From: Blastochloris sulfoviridis
GTDB lineage: Bacteria > Pseudomonadota > Alphaproteobacteria > Rhizobiales > Xanthobacteraceae
Direction of reading: 5' to 3'
DNA length: 64,000 nucleotides
NCBI RefSeq assembly: GCF_008630065.1
Contig: NZ_VWPL01000006.1
Location: forward strand, 1 to 64,000
Shown here: positions 54,421-61,915 of the stretch, piece by piece
How positions within the stretch are numbered: the stretch's first letter is position 1
How the letters are laid out: each line of letters begins with the position of its first letter
The notes under the pieces: generated by a model
Seen by the model: only the letters and a program-made list of their open reading frames with translations
What the model was told of the DNA's origin: nothing
Databases searched by the model: none
Made by a program: the position numbers and the translations under genes

Positions 54421-54497
54421 CTGATTCCCTCCTGCTGTGGCAGCGCCCGGCGGCAAGCCCGGATTTGGGCCGTTCGGTCCGCAGGACGGATGTTCGC

Positions 54498-54557
54498 GAC
54501 CTGGAAATTGACCTGGGAAGTGACCAGGGAAGTGACCTGGAAGGTGACCGGAAAACA
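54498..54557. repeat. 12-bp minisatellite, five units
   Basis: Five tandem 12-mers: GACCTGGAAATT, GACCTGGGAAGT, GACCAGGGAAGT, GACCTGGAAGGT, GACCGGAAAACA. They lie upstream of the patatin–GntP operon. A multiple of three keeps an antisense frame open, but I see no gene there. Confidence 0.95.
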
Positions 54558-54588
54558 GGCCGGCTGGCCGGAACGTCTACTTGATCTT

Positions 54589-54614
54589 GTTGACACGCCG
54601 ATATCGGAGTCAAC
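54589..54614. promoter_or_regulatory. Palindrome upstream of the patatin–GntP operon
   Basis: GTTGAC (54589–54594) and GTCAAC (54609–54614) flank a perfect CCGATATCGG palindrome (54598–54607; spacers 3 and 1). It resembles a dimeric-repressor operator and lies about 170 bases before the patatin start. Confidence 0.45.
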
Positions 54615-54714
54615 CTGACCGTGCGGCAGCGGCCGACTCACCTGTTCGGCGAGGCCGGCGGATGCGGGAGATGAGCGGTGCCGAAATGCCGGCGCGCGAC
54701 AGCGGCCGTGTCGC

Positions 54715-56085
54715 TCAATAGACGTGCTCTTCGAACACCGGCTCGACCGAGCCGTTCCAGCGCCCGTGATAGCTGTCGAGCAGCTCCTCGGCCGGTGTGC
54801 GGCCGGCCTCGACGAAGGGCACGATGGCCTCCAGATGCCTGGTCTCGTCGCAGCCATTGTCGTCCGGCCGGTCGCGCCGGGCGAGGCCGGCGCGGGCCAG
54901 CGTCAGCATCTCGCGGGCGATCTCGTGGACGCTGCGGCCGGCAATGGACGCCTTGAAGCCGAGACGCGGCACCTCGTCGCGCAGGCGCTGGCGCTCCTCG
55001 GCGCTCCAGCCCTTGACCAGATCCCAGGCGGCATCGAGCGCAGCATCGTCATAGAGCACGCCGACCCACAGCGCCGAGAACGCCGGCAGCCGCCGCCACG
55101 GCCCGGCGTCGGCGCCGCGCATCTCCAGGAAGCGCTTCAGCCGGACCTCGGGAAAGATGGTCGAGAGGTGGTTCACCCAGTCCGAGCGGGTCGCCCGCTC
55201 GCCGGGAAGCTGCGGCAGCGTGCCGGCCATCAGGTCGCGGAACGAGGCGCCGGCGACGTCGATGTAATGGTCGCCGCGCTTGACGAAATACATCGGCACG
55301 TCGAGCGCGTAATCGACATAGCGCTCGAAGCCCATGCCGTGCTCGAAGGCGAAGGGCAGCATGCCGGCGCGCGCATTGTCGGTGTCGCGCCAGATCTCCG
55401 AGCGCGCCGACAGGAAGCCGTTCGGCCGCCCATCGGTGAACGGGGAGTTGGCGAAGATGGCGGTCGCCACCGGCTGCAGCGCCAGCGACACGCGCAGCTT
55501 CTTGACCATGTCGGCCTCGGAGGCGAAGTCGAGGTTCACCTGCACGGTGCAGGTGCGGAACATCATGTCGAGGCCGCGCGTGCCGACCTTGGGCATGTAG
55601 GCGGCCATGATCTGGTAGCGGCCCTTGGGCATCACCGGCGTCTCGGCCATCGTCCATTTCGGGCTCATGCCGAGGCCGAGAAAGCCGATGCCCAGCGGTG
55701 CTGCCACCTGGCGAAGCTGGGCGAGGTGCGCATACAGCTCGGCATAGGTCTCGTGCACCGTCTCGACCGGCGCGCCCGACAGCTCGAACTGGCCGCCCGG
55801 CTCCAGCGAGATGGCGCCGCCATGGGCCGAATCGACCATGCCGATGATGTTGTCGCCCTCCAGGATCGGCTCCCAGCCGAGCTGCAGGCGCATACCGTCA
55901 AGCAGCGCACGGATGCTGCGCTGGCCCTGATAGGGTATCGGCTCATGACGGCCGAGGGTGAAGGCGAACTTCTCGTGCTCGGTCCCGATTCGGAACCGAT
56001 CGGGCGGCTTGCATCCGGCCTCGAGATAGGCGGCAAGCTCCTCGCGCCCCTCGATCGGGATCATGTCGGTGGTATCGCGCGCCAT
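54715..56085 (-). CDS. gshA: Glutamate–cysteine ligase (plant/alphaproteobacterial type)
   Basis: A 456-residue enzyme for the first step of glutathione synthesis. It matches the GCS2 plant-like type: IGTEHEKFAFTLG, LEGDNIIGMVDSAHGGAISLEPGGQFELSGAP (split across about 75–108), MPKGRYQIMAAYMPKVG, CTVQVNLDFASE and SALWVGVLYDD. The paired redox cysteines of plant enzymes are not obvious. Divergent from the receiver-protein gene; gshB is not in the window. Confidence 0.95.
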   Translation of the reverse strand: MARDTTDMIPIEGREELAAYLEAGCKPPDRFRIGTEHEKFAFTLGRHEPIPYQGQRSIRALLDGMRLQLGWEPILEGDNIIGMVDSAHGGAISLEPGGQFELSGAPVETVHETYAELYAHLAQLRQVAAPLGIGFLGLGMSPKWTMAETPVMPKGRYQIMAAYMPKVGTRGLDMMFRTCTVQVNLDFASEADMVKKLRVSLALQPVATAIFANSPFTDGRPNGFLSARSEIWRDTDNARAGMLPFAFEHGMGFERYVDYALDVPMYFVKRGDHYIDVAGASFRDLMAGTLPQLPGERATRSDWVNHLSTIFPEVRLKRFLEMRGADAGPWRRLPAFSALWVGVLYDDAALDAAWDLVKGWSAEERQRLRDEVPRLGFKASIAGRSVHEIAREMLTLARAGLARRDRPDDNGCDETRHLEAIVPFVEAGRTPAEELLDSYHGRWNGSVEPVFEEHVY

Positions 56086-56316
56086 CCAGGGCTCCGGCGG
56101 GAAAGGTGGCGGACCTTACACAACACGCCGCCCGGCGCAAATCGCCTGCTGCCCTTTCGCGCCGTCCGGATATTTTTCAAAAGGTGCGAAACGGGTTGGA
56201 CGAAAGTTGCCCTTAACGGCCGGTCTTTCCGTGCCGCCGTAAAGCTGGTCTTGACGATCCCTGTGGCAGGTTGCTCCGGCCGATGGCCGGCAGACGAGCG
56301 TGATCCTTCCCCTAAG

Positions 56317-56850
56317 ATGCAGAGCGTCATTCCCAAGAAAGTGGAGAAGCTTCTCCAGAACGTTTCCGTTCTGGTGGTGGACGACAATGCGTTCATGCGC
56401 AAGCTTGTCCGAAACATTCTCACGAATATCGGCGTTAAGACGACGCTGGAAGCCGCCGACGGCCTGGCCGGAATCGAGGCAATTCGCATGTTCGCCCCCG
56501 ACATCGTGGTGGTCGACTGGGAAATGCCGATGCTCAACGGCGCCGAGATGGTCCGAATCGTCCGCTCGCCCGGCGTCTTCCCGCAGCCCGACGTACCGAT
56601 CATCATGCTGACCGGCCATGTCGAGCGCTGGCGCATCGTCGAGGCGACGCGGCTCGGCGTCCATGAGTTCCTCAAGAAGCCGGTTTCCGGCAACGCGCTC
56701 CTGGAGCGGATCGTGTCGATCCTGCTGCAGCCGCGGCGGATGGTGCAGATCGGCGACTATTACGGCCCCGAGCCGCGGCGCACGGTGGCCGAGGCCGCCG
56801 ACTTCGCCCGGCGCCAGCGTGCGACCGACACCACGGCGCCGCGGCGCTGA
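56317..56850 (+). CDS. Stand-alone response-regulator receiver protein
   Basis: A 177-residue CheY-like receiver: acidic pair Asp22/Asp23 (LVVDDNAFMRKL), phosphoacceptor Asp67 (VVVDWEMPMLNG), Thr99 (IIMLTGH) and the Lys121–Pro122 pair (FLKKPV). No DNA-binding domain; a 45-residue tail follows (PRRMVQIGDYYGPEPRR). This type is common in alphaproteobacteria as single-domain regulators in stress or motility networks. Its kinase is not in the window. The divergent 231-base gap with gshA must hold both promoters. Confidence 0.9.
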   Translation: MQSVIPKKVEKLLQNVSVLVVDDNAFMRKLVRNILTNIGVKTTLEAADGLAGIEAIRMFAPDIVVVDWEMPMLNGAEMVRIVRSPGVFPQPDVPIIMLTGHVERWRIVEATRLGVHEFLKKPVSGNALLERIVSILLQPRRMVQIGDYYGPEPRRTVAEAADFARRQRATDTTAPRR

Positions 56851-56885
56851 GGCCGCCAGGCATCGGCGCCAGGAACCTGCCGCCA

Positions 56886-57455
56886 TCACGCCGCCGGCGC
56901 CGCCACCCGAATGACCCGGGCGCCGGCCGCCTTGGCTGCGGCAACGCCCACGTCCGAATCCTCGAACACCAGACACTCCTGCGGGGCGACGCCGAGCAGG
57001 TGGGCGGCGCGCAGATAGGCCTCGGGATGCGGCTTGCGGAACTCGACGTCGCAGCCGGTGACGACGATGTCGAAATGGCCGTCGAGCCCGTGGCACGTCA
57101 GGAGCGCCGTCACGGTGCCCGAGGCGGCTGTCGTCACCAGCCCGGTGCGGCACATCGGACGCACGAAGGCGATGAGGCTGGCGAGCGCATGGTTGATCCG
57201 GATCTGCGCCAGCCGCGCCTCGTAGATCTGCCTCTTGCGCTCCGCCACCGCGCCCGGCGCCGAGGCGCGGCCGGCGCCCGCCAGGATTTCCGGCAGGAAC
57301 TGCGACCAGTGCCGGCCATGCGCGCACCGCGCAAGCTCGCCGACCCCCACCCCGACCCCGACCTCCGCCAGCGCCTCCGCATAGGCGGCGGCGCTCGCCG
57401 TCTCGGTGTCGGCCAGCGTGCCGTCCAGATCCACCAGCACCGCCTTCACCGTCAT
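56886..57455 (-). CDS. HAD-superfamily phosphatase/phosphomutase-like protein
   Basis: A 189-residue HAD subfamily IA protein. Motif I is DLDGTLADTE (Asp9, Asp11), motif II is around TTAASGTV, motif III is the lysine in RKPHPEAYL, and motif IV is FEDSDVGVAAAKAAG. It resembles beta-phosphoglucomutase-like and phosphoglycolate phosphatases. A short VG dipeptide repeat (EVGVGVGVGE) lies in the cap. It overlaps the kinase-fusion gene by four bases (ATGA), so it is part of that operon and may dephosphorylate or isomerise the same substrate. Confidence 0.88.
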   Translation of the reverse strand: MTVKAVLVDLDGTLADTETASAAAYAEALAEVGVGVGVGELARCAHGRHWSQFLPEILAGAGRASAPGAVAERKRQIYEARLAQIRINHALASLIAFVRPMCRTGLVTTAASGTVTALLTCHGLDGHFDIVVTGCDVEFRKPHPEAYLRAAHLLGVAPQECLVFEDSDVGVAAAKAAGARVIRVAAPAA

Positions 57456-59377
57456 CTGGCGGTCCGTTCGAGGTAGCGGTTGAGCAGGATGCTGCTGCAG
57501 GCAAAGAATGTCATGCCCTTCTCGGGGTTCTGCCGGATCTTGTAGGGCGTGAGGCGCAGGTAGTTGACGAGCTCGTGGAAATGGATTTCCCGCAGGCCCC
57601 CGACGCCGAATTTCGCGCGCATGATATCCAGGAACTGCTCGTGCAGAAGCTGATAGGCATGCGACTTGGTGACCGTCAGCCGGATGGCATTGTCGCTGAC
57701 CGTCACCGGCGACGCCCGGTTCAGACCCTCATAGCCGAGATTGAGCGACTGCATCATCTTCGCCCAGTCGATCAGCGGGCTGTTGAACACATTGTCCGGG
57801 TTCGGATCGATCAGATACCAGCTCTGCGCGCCATCCAGCCGCACGATGATGTTCTCGATCGTCAGGTCGCCGTGCAGCACCGTCGTCCTGCGGTCTGAGA
57901 TCTGGGCCCTCAGCCAGTCCGGGTCGGCGAGGCGCGCCCAATCCGCGAGACTGTAGGCGGTCTCGTTGATGGTGTAGACGGGACCGCTCAGGAACGAGCG
58001 GGCGAAATCGAGGATGATGCCGGCGTTCCTGGCCGCCTTCACGGCCAGATAGCGATCCACCTCGTCCCCTGCGGCGACGCCGACATCATGGGCGCGATGG
58101 AAGGCGTCGAGCTGCCCGACCACGTCATCGAGGATCGCCGCGCTCTTCTCGATCGGCAGCATGTGGATGACGTCGTAGAAGTCGTTGGCCTCGATCAGGT
58201 AGGGCATGTCGTAGCGATAGAACTGCTGGCCCTTGTGCTCCTCGATGATGTCGACGGTGCGCAGGCGCCCGCGATGGGTGTTGAGCCAGGCGGCCTGCAC
58301 CGACAGCTTCTCGGCCGCATCGCAGACGGCGAACTTGCGGATGATCAGCCGCCCGTCGCTCTCGACGACGGCGGTGATCGCGTCAGAGCCGCCGTGCAGC
58401 AGGCGGTGGACGACCGCGTCGTCGAGCGCCGACAGCCCGAAGTCGGACACGAGGTGGTGCTCGTCGCCGAACAGCGCGGTGAGAAACAGCTCGTAGTCCG
58501 ACGCCCGCCGGAACTTGTCGGTGGAGACGATGCGATAGAGCTCGCCGCCGATGAAGCCGTAGCGGTGGGCGGCCTGCATCGCGCCGACGATGGCCGGCCG
58601 GTCGCGCACCAGGCCGTAGGTGATGACGCCAAGGATCGGCAGGGAGGTGTAGGCGATGAGCAGCAGGCCGAGCGCGAGATCATTGTCGAGATTGTGGTCC
58701 GCCAGGAGCAGGATCGGCGAGCTCAGCGGACTGCCGAGCAGCAAATAGGTGGCCTCGACGAACCCCGCCTCCACCGCCCTGGCGAACAGCAGGTAGGAGA
58801 CGAGATAGACCGCCCACATCGACACCGTCAGGATCATGAAGCGCGGGCTGAGATAGCGCCGCGACGCCAGGAGCGACGCGAACGTCCAGACCGAATCCAG
58901 GATCATGAACTTGATCTTGGAATTGAACACCGACGCGACGGTCCACACCCATTGGCGCACCCGCCGGGAGCGGGGCACGTAGAGCCCGAACGCGACCGTG
59001 GCGGCGACGGCAGCAAGGCCAAGCGCCACCGCTATCGTCGCCGACCAGGGCAGCCGGTTGCCCGCGACGAAGACGAGCAGGATCGCCGCGACCACCAGGA
59101 TGTCGAGAACGCGCTCCAGCACCACCGTCGCGACGACGCAGGCGATCTGCACCTTGCCGCGCCAGTGGACGTAGAGGATGCGCAGCAGCTCGCCGATGCG
59201 GAACGGCAGGATCGCGTTGACCAGATAGCCGATCGACAGCCCGACCAGGAGATCCGAATGCCGGACGTGGCTGAGATTGGGAAAGAGCGTGGCCCAGCGG
59301 ATGCACCGCACGACATGGGCGACCAGAAGCGTCGCGACCGCCGCAAGAAACAGCTCGACACCGACCGCGGGCACCAT
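57452..59377 (-). CDS. Membrane flippase-like domain fused to an APH-type kinase
   Basis: A 641-residue two-domain protein. Residues 1–290 hold about seven membrane helices with the LPG-synthase/UPF0104 pattern (RCIRWATLF … YLVNAILPFRIGELLRILYV). Residues 300–620 are an aminoglycoside/choline-kinase-like fold: an N-lobe strand AVVESDGRLIIRKFAV, the catalytic HGDLTIEN (502–509, Asp504) and the metal-binding IDPNPDN (Asp524). This combination is not one I know as a named family. It stands between a nucleotidyltransferase and a HAD gene, with 3- and −4-base spacing. I infer phosphorylation of a small alcohol or sugar coupled to membrane transport or transfer. Confidence 0.8.
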   Translation of the reverse strand: MVPAVGVELFLAAVATLLVAHVVRCIRWATLFPNLSHVRHSDLLVGLSIGYLVNAILPFRIGELLRILYVHWRGKVQIACVVATVVLERVLDILVVAAILLVFVAGNRLPWSATIAVALGLAAVAATVAFGLYVPRSRRVRQWVWTVASVFNSKIKFMILDSVWTFASLLASRRYLSPRFMILTVSMWAVYLVSYLLFARAVEAGFVEATYLLLGSPLSSPILLLADHNLDNDLALGLLLIAYTSLPILGVITYGLVRDRPAIVGAMQAAHRYGFIGGELYRIVSTDKFRRASDYELFLTALFGDEHHLVSDFGLSALDDAVVHRLLHGGSDAITAVVESDGRLIIRKFAVCDAAEKLSVQAAWLNTHRGRLRTVDIIEEHKGQQFYRYDMPYLIEANDFYDVIHMLPIEKSAAILDDVVGQLDAFHRAHDVGVAAGDEVDRYLAVKAARNAGIILDFARSFLSGPVYTINETAYSLADWARLADPDWLRAQISDRRTTVLHGDLTIENIIVRLDGAQSWYLIDPNPDNVFNSPLIDWAKMMQSLNLGYEGLNRASPVTVSDNAIRLTVTKSHAYQLLHEQFLDIMRAKFGVGGLREIHFHELVNYLRLTPYKIRQNPEKGMTFFACSSILLNRYLERTAR

Positions 59378-59380
59378 CGC

Positions 59381-60121
59381 TCAGCTCCACCCCAGCGCGG
59401 CGAGCGGGTCGCGCGCGCGCATCCGGTCCAGCTCATCGGGCGTGCCGAAGGACAAATGGACGGGAAGCTCCCAGAACTCCACCGTGCCGCCGGCCTCGAT
59501 CAGCAGGTTGAACATGCCGCTGATGAACAGCTCATTGTAGGGACATTGCAGGCGGTAGGACTCGAACAGCCGGCAATAGGTCTGCGCATCGCGGAACAGG
59601 TAGCAGCCGGCGATGGCGAAGGGGCTCGCCACCACCTTCTCGACGGTGCCGGCGACGCGGCCGGCCTCGTCCATCCGGACATAGGAATAGCAGGGCTCGG
59701 ATGCGCGAAAGCCGACCAGCGCGCCGGCGCTGCCGCGCGCCAGCGCCGCAGCCGCCTCGTCGAGAAACGGCGCGTTGAAGGCGTGGTCGCAGTCGTTGAT
59801 GGCAACCGGCAGGTCGTTGGCGATGGCGCGCGCGCCGATCACCCCGGTTTCTGCCGCGCCCGAGGTGACCTCGTCGATGACGATGATGCGGGCGGACGGG
59901 TAGAGGTTCAGCACGCGCGCATCGATCCCGAACGCCGCCACGTGCTCGCGCAGCACGACGAACACCATCTCGCCGATCGGCGTGCTGCGGCGGACGCTCT
60001 CGGTCGCCCACCAGAAGAACGGGCGGCCGGCGAGCTCGACCAGCGGCTTGGGGATGCTGACGCCGGCCTTCGAGAAGCGGGATCCGCGCCCCGCCATCGG
60101 GATGATCAGATTGACAGCCAT
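59381..60121 (-). CDS. Sugar-phosphate-type nucleotidyltransferase
   Basis: A 246-residue GT-A-fold nucleotidyltransferase with the nucleotide-binding IPMAGRGSRFSKAG (7–20), the KPLVELAGRPFFWW segment with the conserved Lys, and a metal-binding NDCD (GxD position). The C-terminus ELFISGMFNLLIEAGGTVEFWELP resembles small NTP transferases of capsule and phosphocholine pathways. It would activate a phosphorylated sugar or alcohol as an NDP/CDP derivative. It is read just before the kinase fusion. Confidence 0.87.
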   Translation of the reverse strand: MAVNLIIPMAGRGSRFSKAGVSIPKPLVELAGRPFFWWATESVRRSTPIGEMVFVVLREHVAAFGIDARVLNLYPSARIIVIDEVTSGAAETGVIGARAIANDLPVAINDCDHAFNAPFLDEAAAALARGSAGALVGFRASEPCYSYVRMDEAGRVAGTVEKVVASPFAIAGCYLFRDAQTYCRLFESYRLQCPYNELFISGMFNLLIEAGGTVEFWELPVHLSFGTPDELDRMRARDPLAALGWS

Positions 60122-60172
60122 CTTGCCTTGCCTGATGCGCGTCCGCTCGTGCTGCGAGCGGCGCCCTTGCCC

Positions 60173-60961
60173 TCAGCCCGCACTATGCCGGTAGATGACA
60201 TCGAAGCCGCGCGCTGCCGGAGGCGGCTCGCGCGGCGGTTCTGCGAATATCCGGTTCCTGTTCCATGCGACGTCGAGGATCTGAAGCGCCTGCCTGATCG
60301 GCCGCGCGCTCGACGACTGATCCTCCTCCCGCCACGAGATCGGCACGAAGCGGAATTTCGCGCCGGAAGAGACCGAGTGGTAGAGCATCTCGGCGGGGAA
60401 TATGAGGTTGTCGTGGAAGGCGTTGTAGAATCGCGGCGCGAGATAGTCCGTGCTGTAGAGATTGAGCCCGGAGCCCTGGTCGGCGATCCAGCGGCGGACG
60501 ATGGCGCTGGTCAGGATGTTGAGCCCGTGGTTCCCGATCAGGCGATAAGCTGAATATCCCTGCAGGCGCGAGCCGCGCATGAAGCGTGCGCCCAGCAGGC
60601 TGTCGTATTGGTGGTGCAGGCCGTCCTGCAGCGCATCGAAGAGATCATCGATGTCGGCCTGATCGTCGCCATGCAGCACGATGACGTGGCTGAAGCCGTT
60701 GTCGATGGCATGGTCGAAGGCGAGCTTGTGCGATCCGCCGAGATTGTAGTTCTCGCGGTTGCGGGCAATGCGCCAGGACAGCCCGTCGATCTGCTGCAGC
60801 GCATCGCGCGCGACCTCCGGCCCGCCATCGCGCGAGCCGTTGTCGAGCACCAGCACTTCGGCGATGAGCGGCTTGATCCGGCCCGACAGTTGCGGGATCA
60901 CCCGGCCGATCTGCCGCGCGCAATTGTACATCGGGATGAACACAAGGATGCGGTCGGTCAC
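60173..60961 (-). CDS. Family 2 glycosyltransferase (dolichol-phosphate-mannose-synthase-like)
   Basis: A 262-residue GT2: ILVFIPMYNCARQIGRVI, the VLDNGSRDGGPEVA region, LHGDDQADIDDL at the metal site, and a C-terminal REEDQSSS. It lacks the two C-terminal membrane helices of GtrB, so it may be membrane-associated through partners. It likely loads a sugar on a polyprenyl phosphate. The start is GTG 60961. It is followed by the nucleotidyltransferase after 51 bases. Confidence 0.87.
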   Translation of the reverse strand: MTDRILVFIPMYNCARQIGRVIPQLSGRIKPLIAEVLVLDNGSRDGGPEVARDALQQIDGLSWRIARNRENYNLGGSHKLAFDHAIDNGFSHVIVLHGDDQADIDDLFDALQDGLHHQYDSLLGARFMRGSRLQGYSAYRLIGNHGLNILTSAIVRRWIADQGSGLNLYSTDYLAPRFYNAFHDNLIFPAEMLYHSVSSGAKFRFVPISWREEDQSSSARPIRQALQILDVAWNRNRIFAEPPREPPPAARGFDVIYRHSAG

Positions 60962-61039
60962 GAGCTTTCGAGTCCTTGATGACGCCGGCCGCCGGCCGGA
61001 TGGCGAAGATGCGGTCTGTGTGTTCGGGCCACGGACATG

Positions 61040-61555
61040 TCACGGAGCCGCATTGAGCCTGCGGGCGACGAGGTAGTTCATCGCCAGCACGAACGGCGTG
61101 ATGAGGCACTTGCTCAGCAGCGCAATCAGCGGCCACGACACGGCAAGATCGACCAGCGCAAAGCCCGCCTGCAGCGCAGTGGCGAGTCCATCGATCACGG
61201 CCGACATGGCGACGATCTGCACGGCAATGTAGACCAGATACACCAGCAGCCGGCCGCCCAGCCCGTGGCGGCGACCGGAGAACACCCAGCGGCTGGAGGT
61301 GAGGAAGGCGAAGGTCGCGCCGCACAGGCCGCCGATCATCGCCGCGACGAACACCCGCAGGCCGAGGCCGCCGACGAGCAGCATGTAGACGCTGGTGTCG
61401 AGCAGCCAGCCGATCCCGGACAGGCCGACGAAGCGCAGCGGCTTGGCCAGTGCGCCGGACTCAAGCCGGCCGAGCAGCCCCCCGAGACCCGCACGCGACA
61501 TCGCGGCCACGATCGCACCTTGGACCGCGCCTTGGGATGTGTTGCCGGGGATCAT
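61040..61555 (-). CDS. GtrA-family flippase-like membrane protein
   Basis: A 171-residue protein with four helices and the GtrA motifs RFVGLSGIGWLLDTSVYMLL and GATFAFLTSSRWVFSG. GtrA members flip polyprenyl-phosphate-linked sugars across the inner membrane. With the adjacent GT2 and the large membrane protein upstream it forms a Gtr-like trio. The ATG at 61555 is my choice; a GTG four codons earlier is open. Confidence 0.87.
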   Translation of the reverse strand: MIPGNTSQGAVQGAIVAAMSRAGLGGLLGRLESGALAKPLRFVGLSGIGWLLDTSVYMLLVGGLGLRVFVAAMIGGLCGATFAFLTSSRWVFSGRRHGLGGRLLVYLVYIAVQIVAMSAVIDGLATALQAGFALVDLAVSWPLIALLSKCLITPFVLAMNYLVARRLNAAP

Positions 61556-61605
61556 GGCTGCCGGCACGCCAGCCGTCCGCAGCCAGCGCCGGGACAGGCT
61601 GGAGC

Positions 61606-61704
61606 TTTCTCCGCAAACGTGGGAAGCGGTTTTGCGAAAGAGAATGCGATAGACGAGGAACCTGGAGCGTCCGCGTGATCCAATCGGATCGGCGGACGCT
61701 CTGG
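61606..61704 (+). repeat. Dispersed palindromic repeat, family A, copy at 61.6 kb (full length)
   Basis: TTTCTCCGCAAACGTGGGAA then GCGGTTTTGCGAAAGAGAATG (19–20-base pieces) is followed by GGAGCGTCCGCGTGATCC and ATCGGATCGGCGGACGCTCT. Both modules are intact. Part of a 360-base gap with no gene. Confidence 0.9.
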
Positions 61705-61768
61705 CGGCCGAAGGCGAATGGGGTCGGCCGGGCGGTCGGGCATCGTCGAAGCCTCCTGCTTCACGACT

Positions 61769-61893
61769 GATACGGTTTCCGGGTGATCCTTTCGTGACCT
61801 CCAGAAACAGATTCGCCGAAAATCCCTGGTCCGCAACTGGATTTTCGGCGATCGGGATGGGGCTCGAAGGCTTGATCCGCCGAAAACCGCATC
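61769..61893. repeat. Dispersed composite palindrome, family B, most complete copy
   Basis: Left unit GATACGGTTTCCGGGTGATC (61769–61788), central perfect palindrome CGCCGAAAATCC (61814–61825) and GGATTTTCGGCG (61839–61850), and right unit GATCCGCCGAAAACCGCATC (61874–61893). It lies 22 bases from the stop of the large membrane protein and likely acts as its terminator. Confidence 0.9.
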
Positions 61894-61915
61894 GCCGGAT
61901 CGGCTGCAGTCCCGA

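Noticed and set aside
54498-54557. CRISPR-like array (five 12-bp units)
   Set aside because: Units are contiguous with no spacers and no cas genes are nearby; it is a minisatellite. No CRISPR array was seen elsewhere.
58088-60553. 821-residue plus-strand frame opposite the kinase cluster
   Set aside because: Low-complexity (D/H/R/Q-rich) mirror of four well-defined minus-strand genes.
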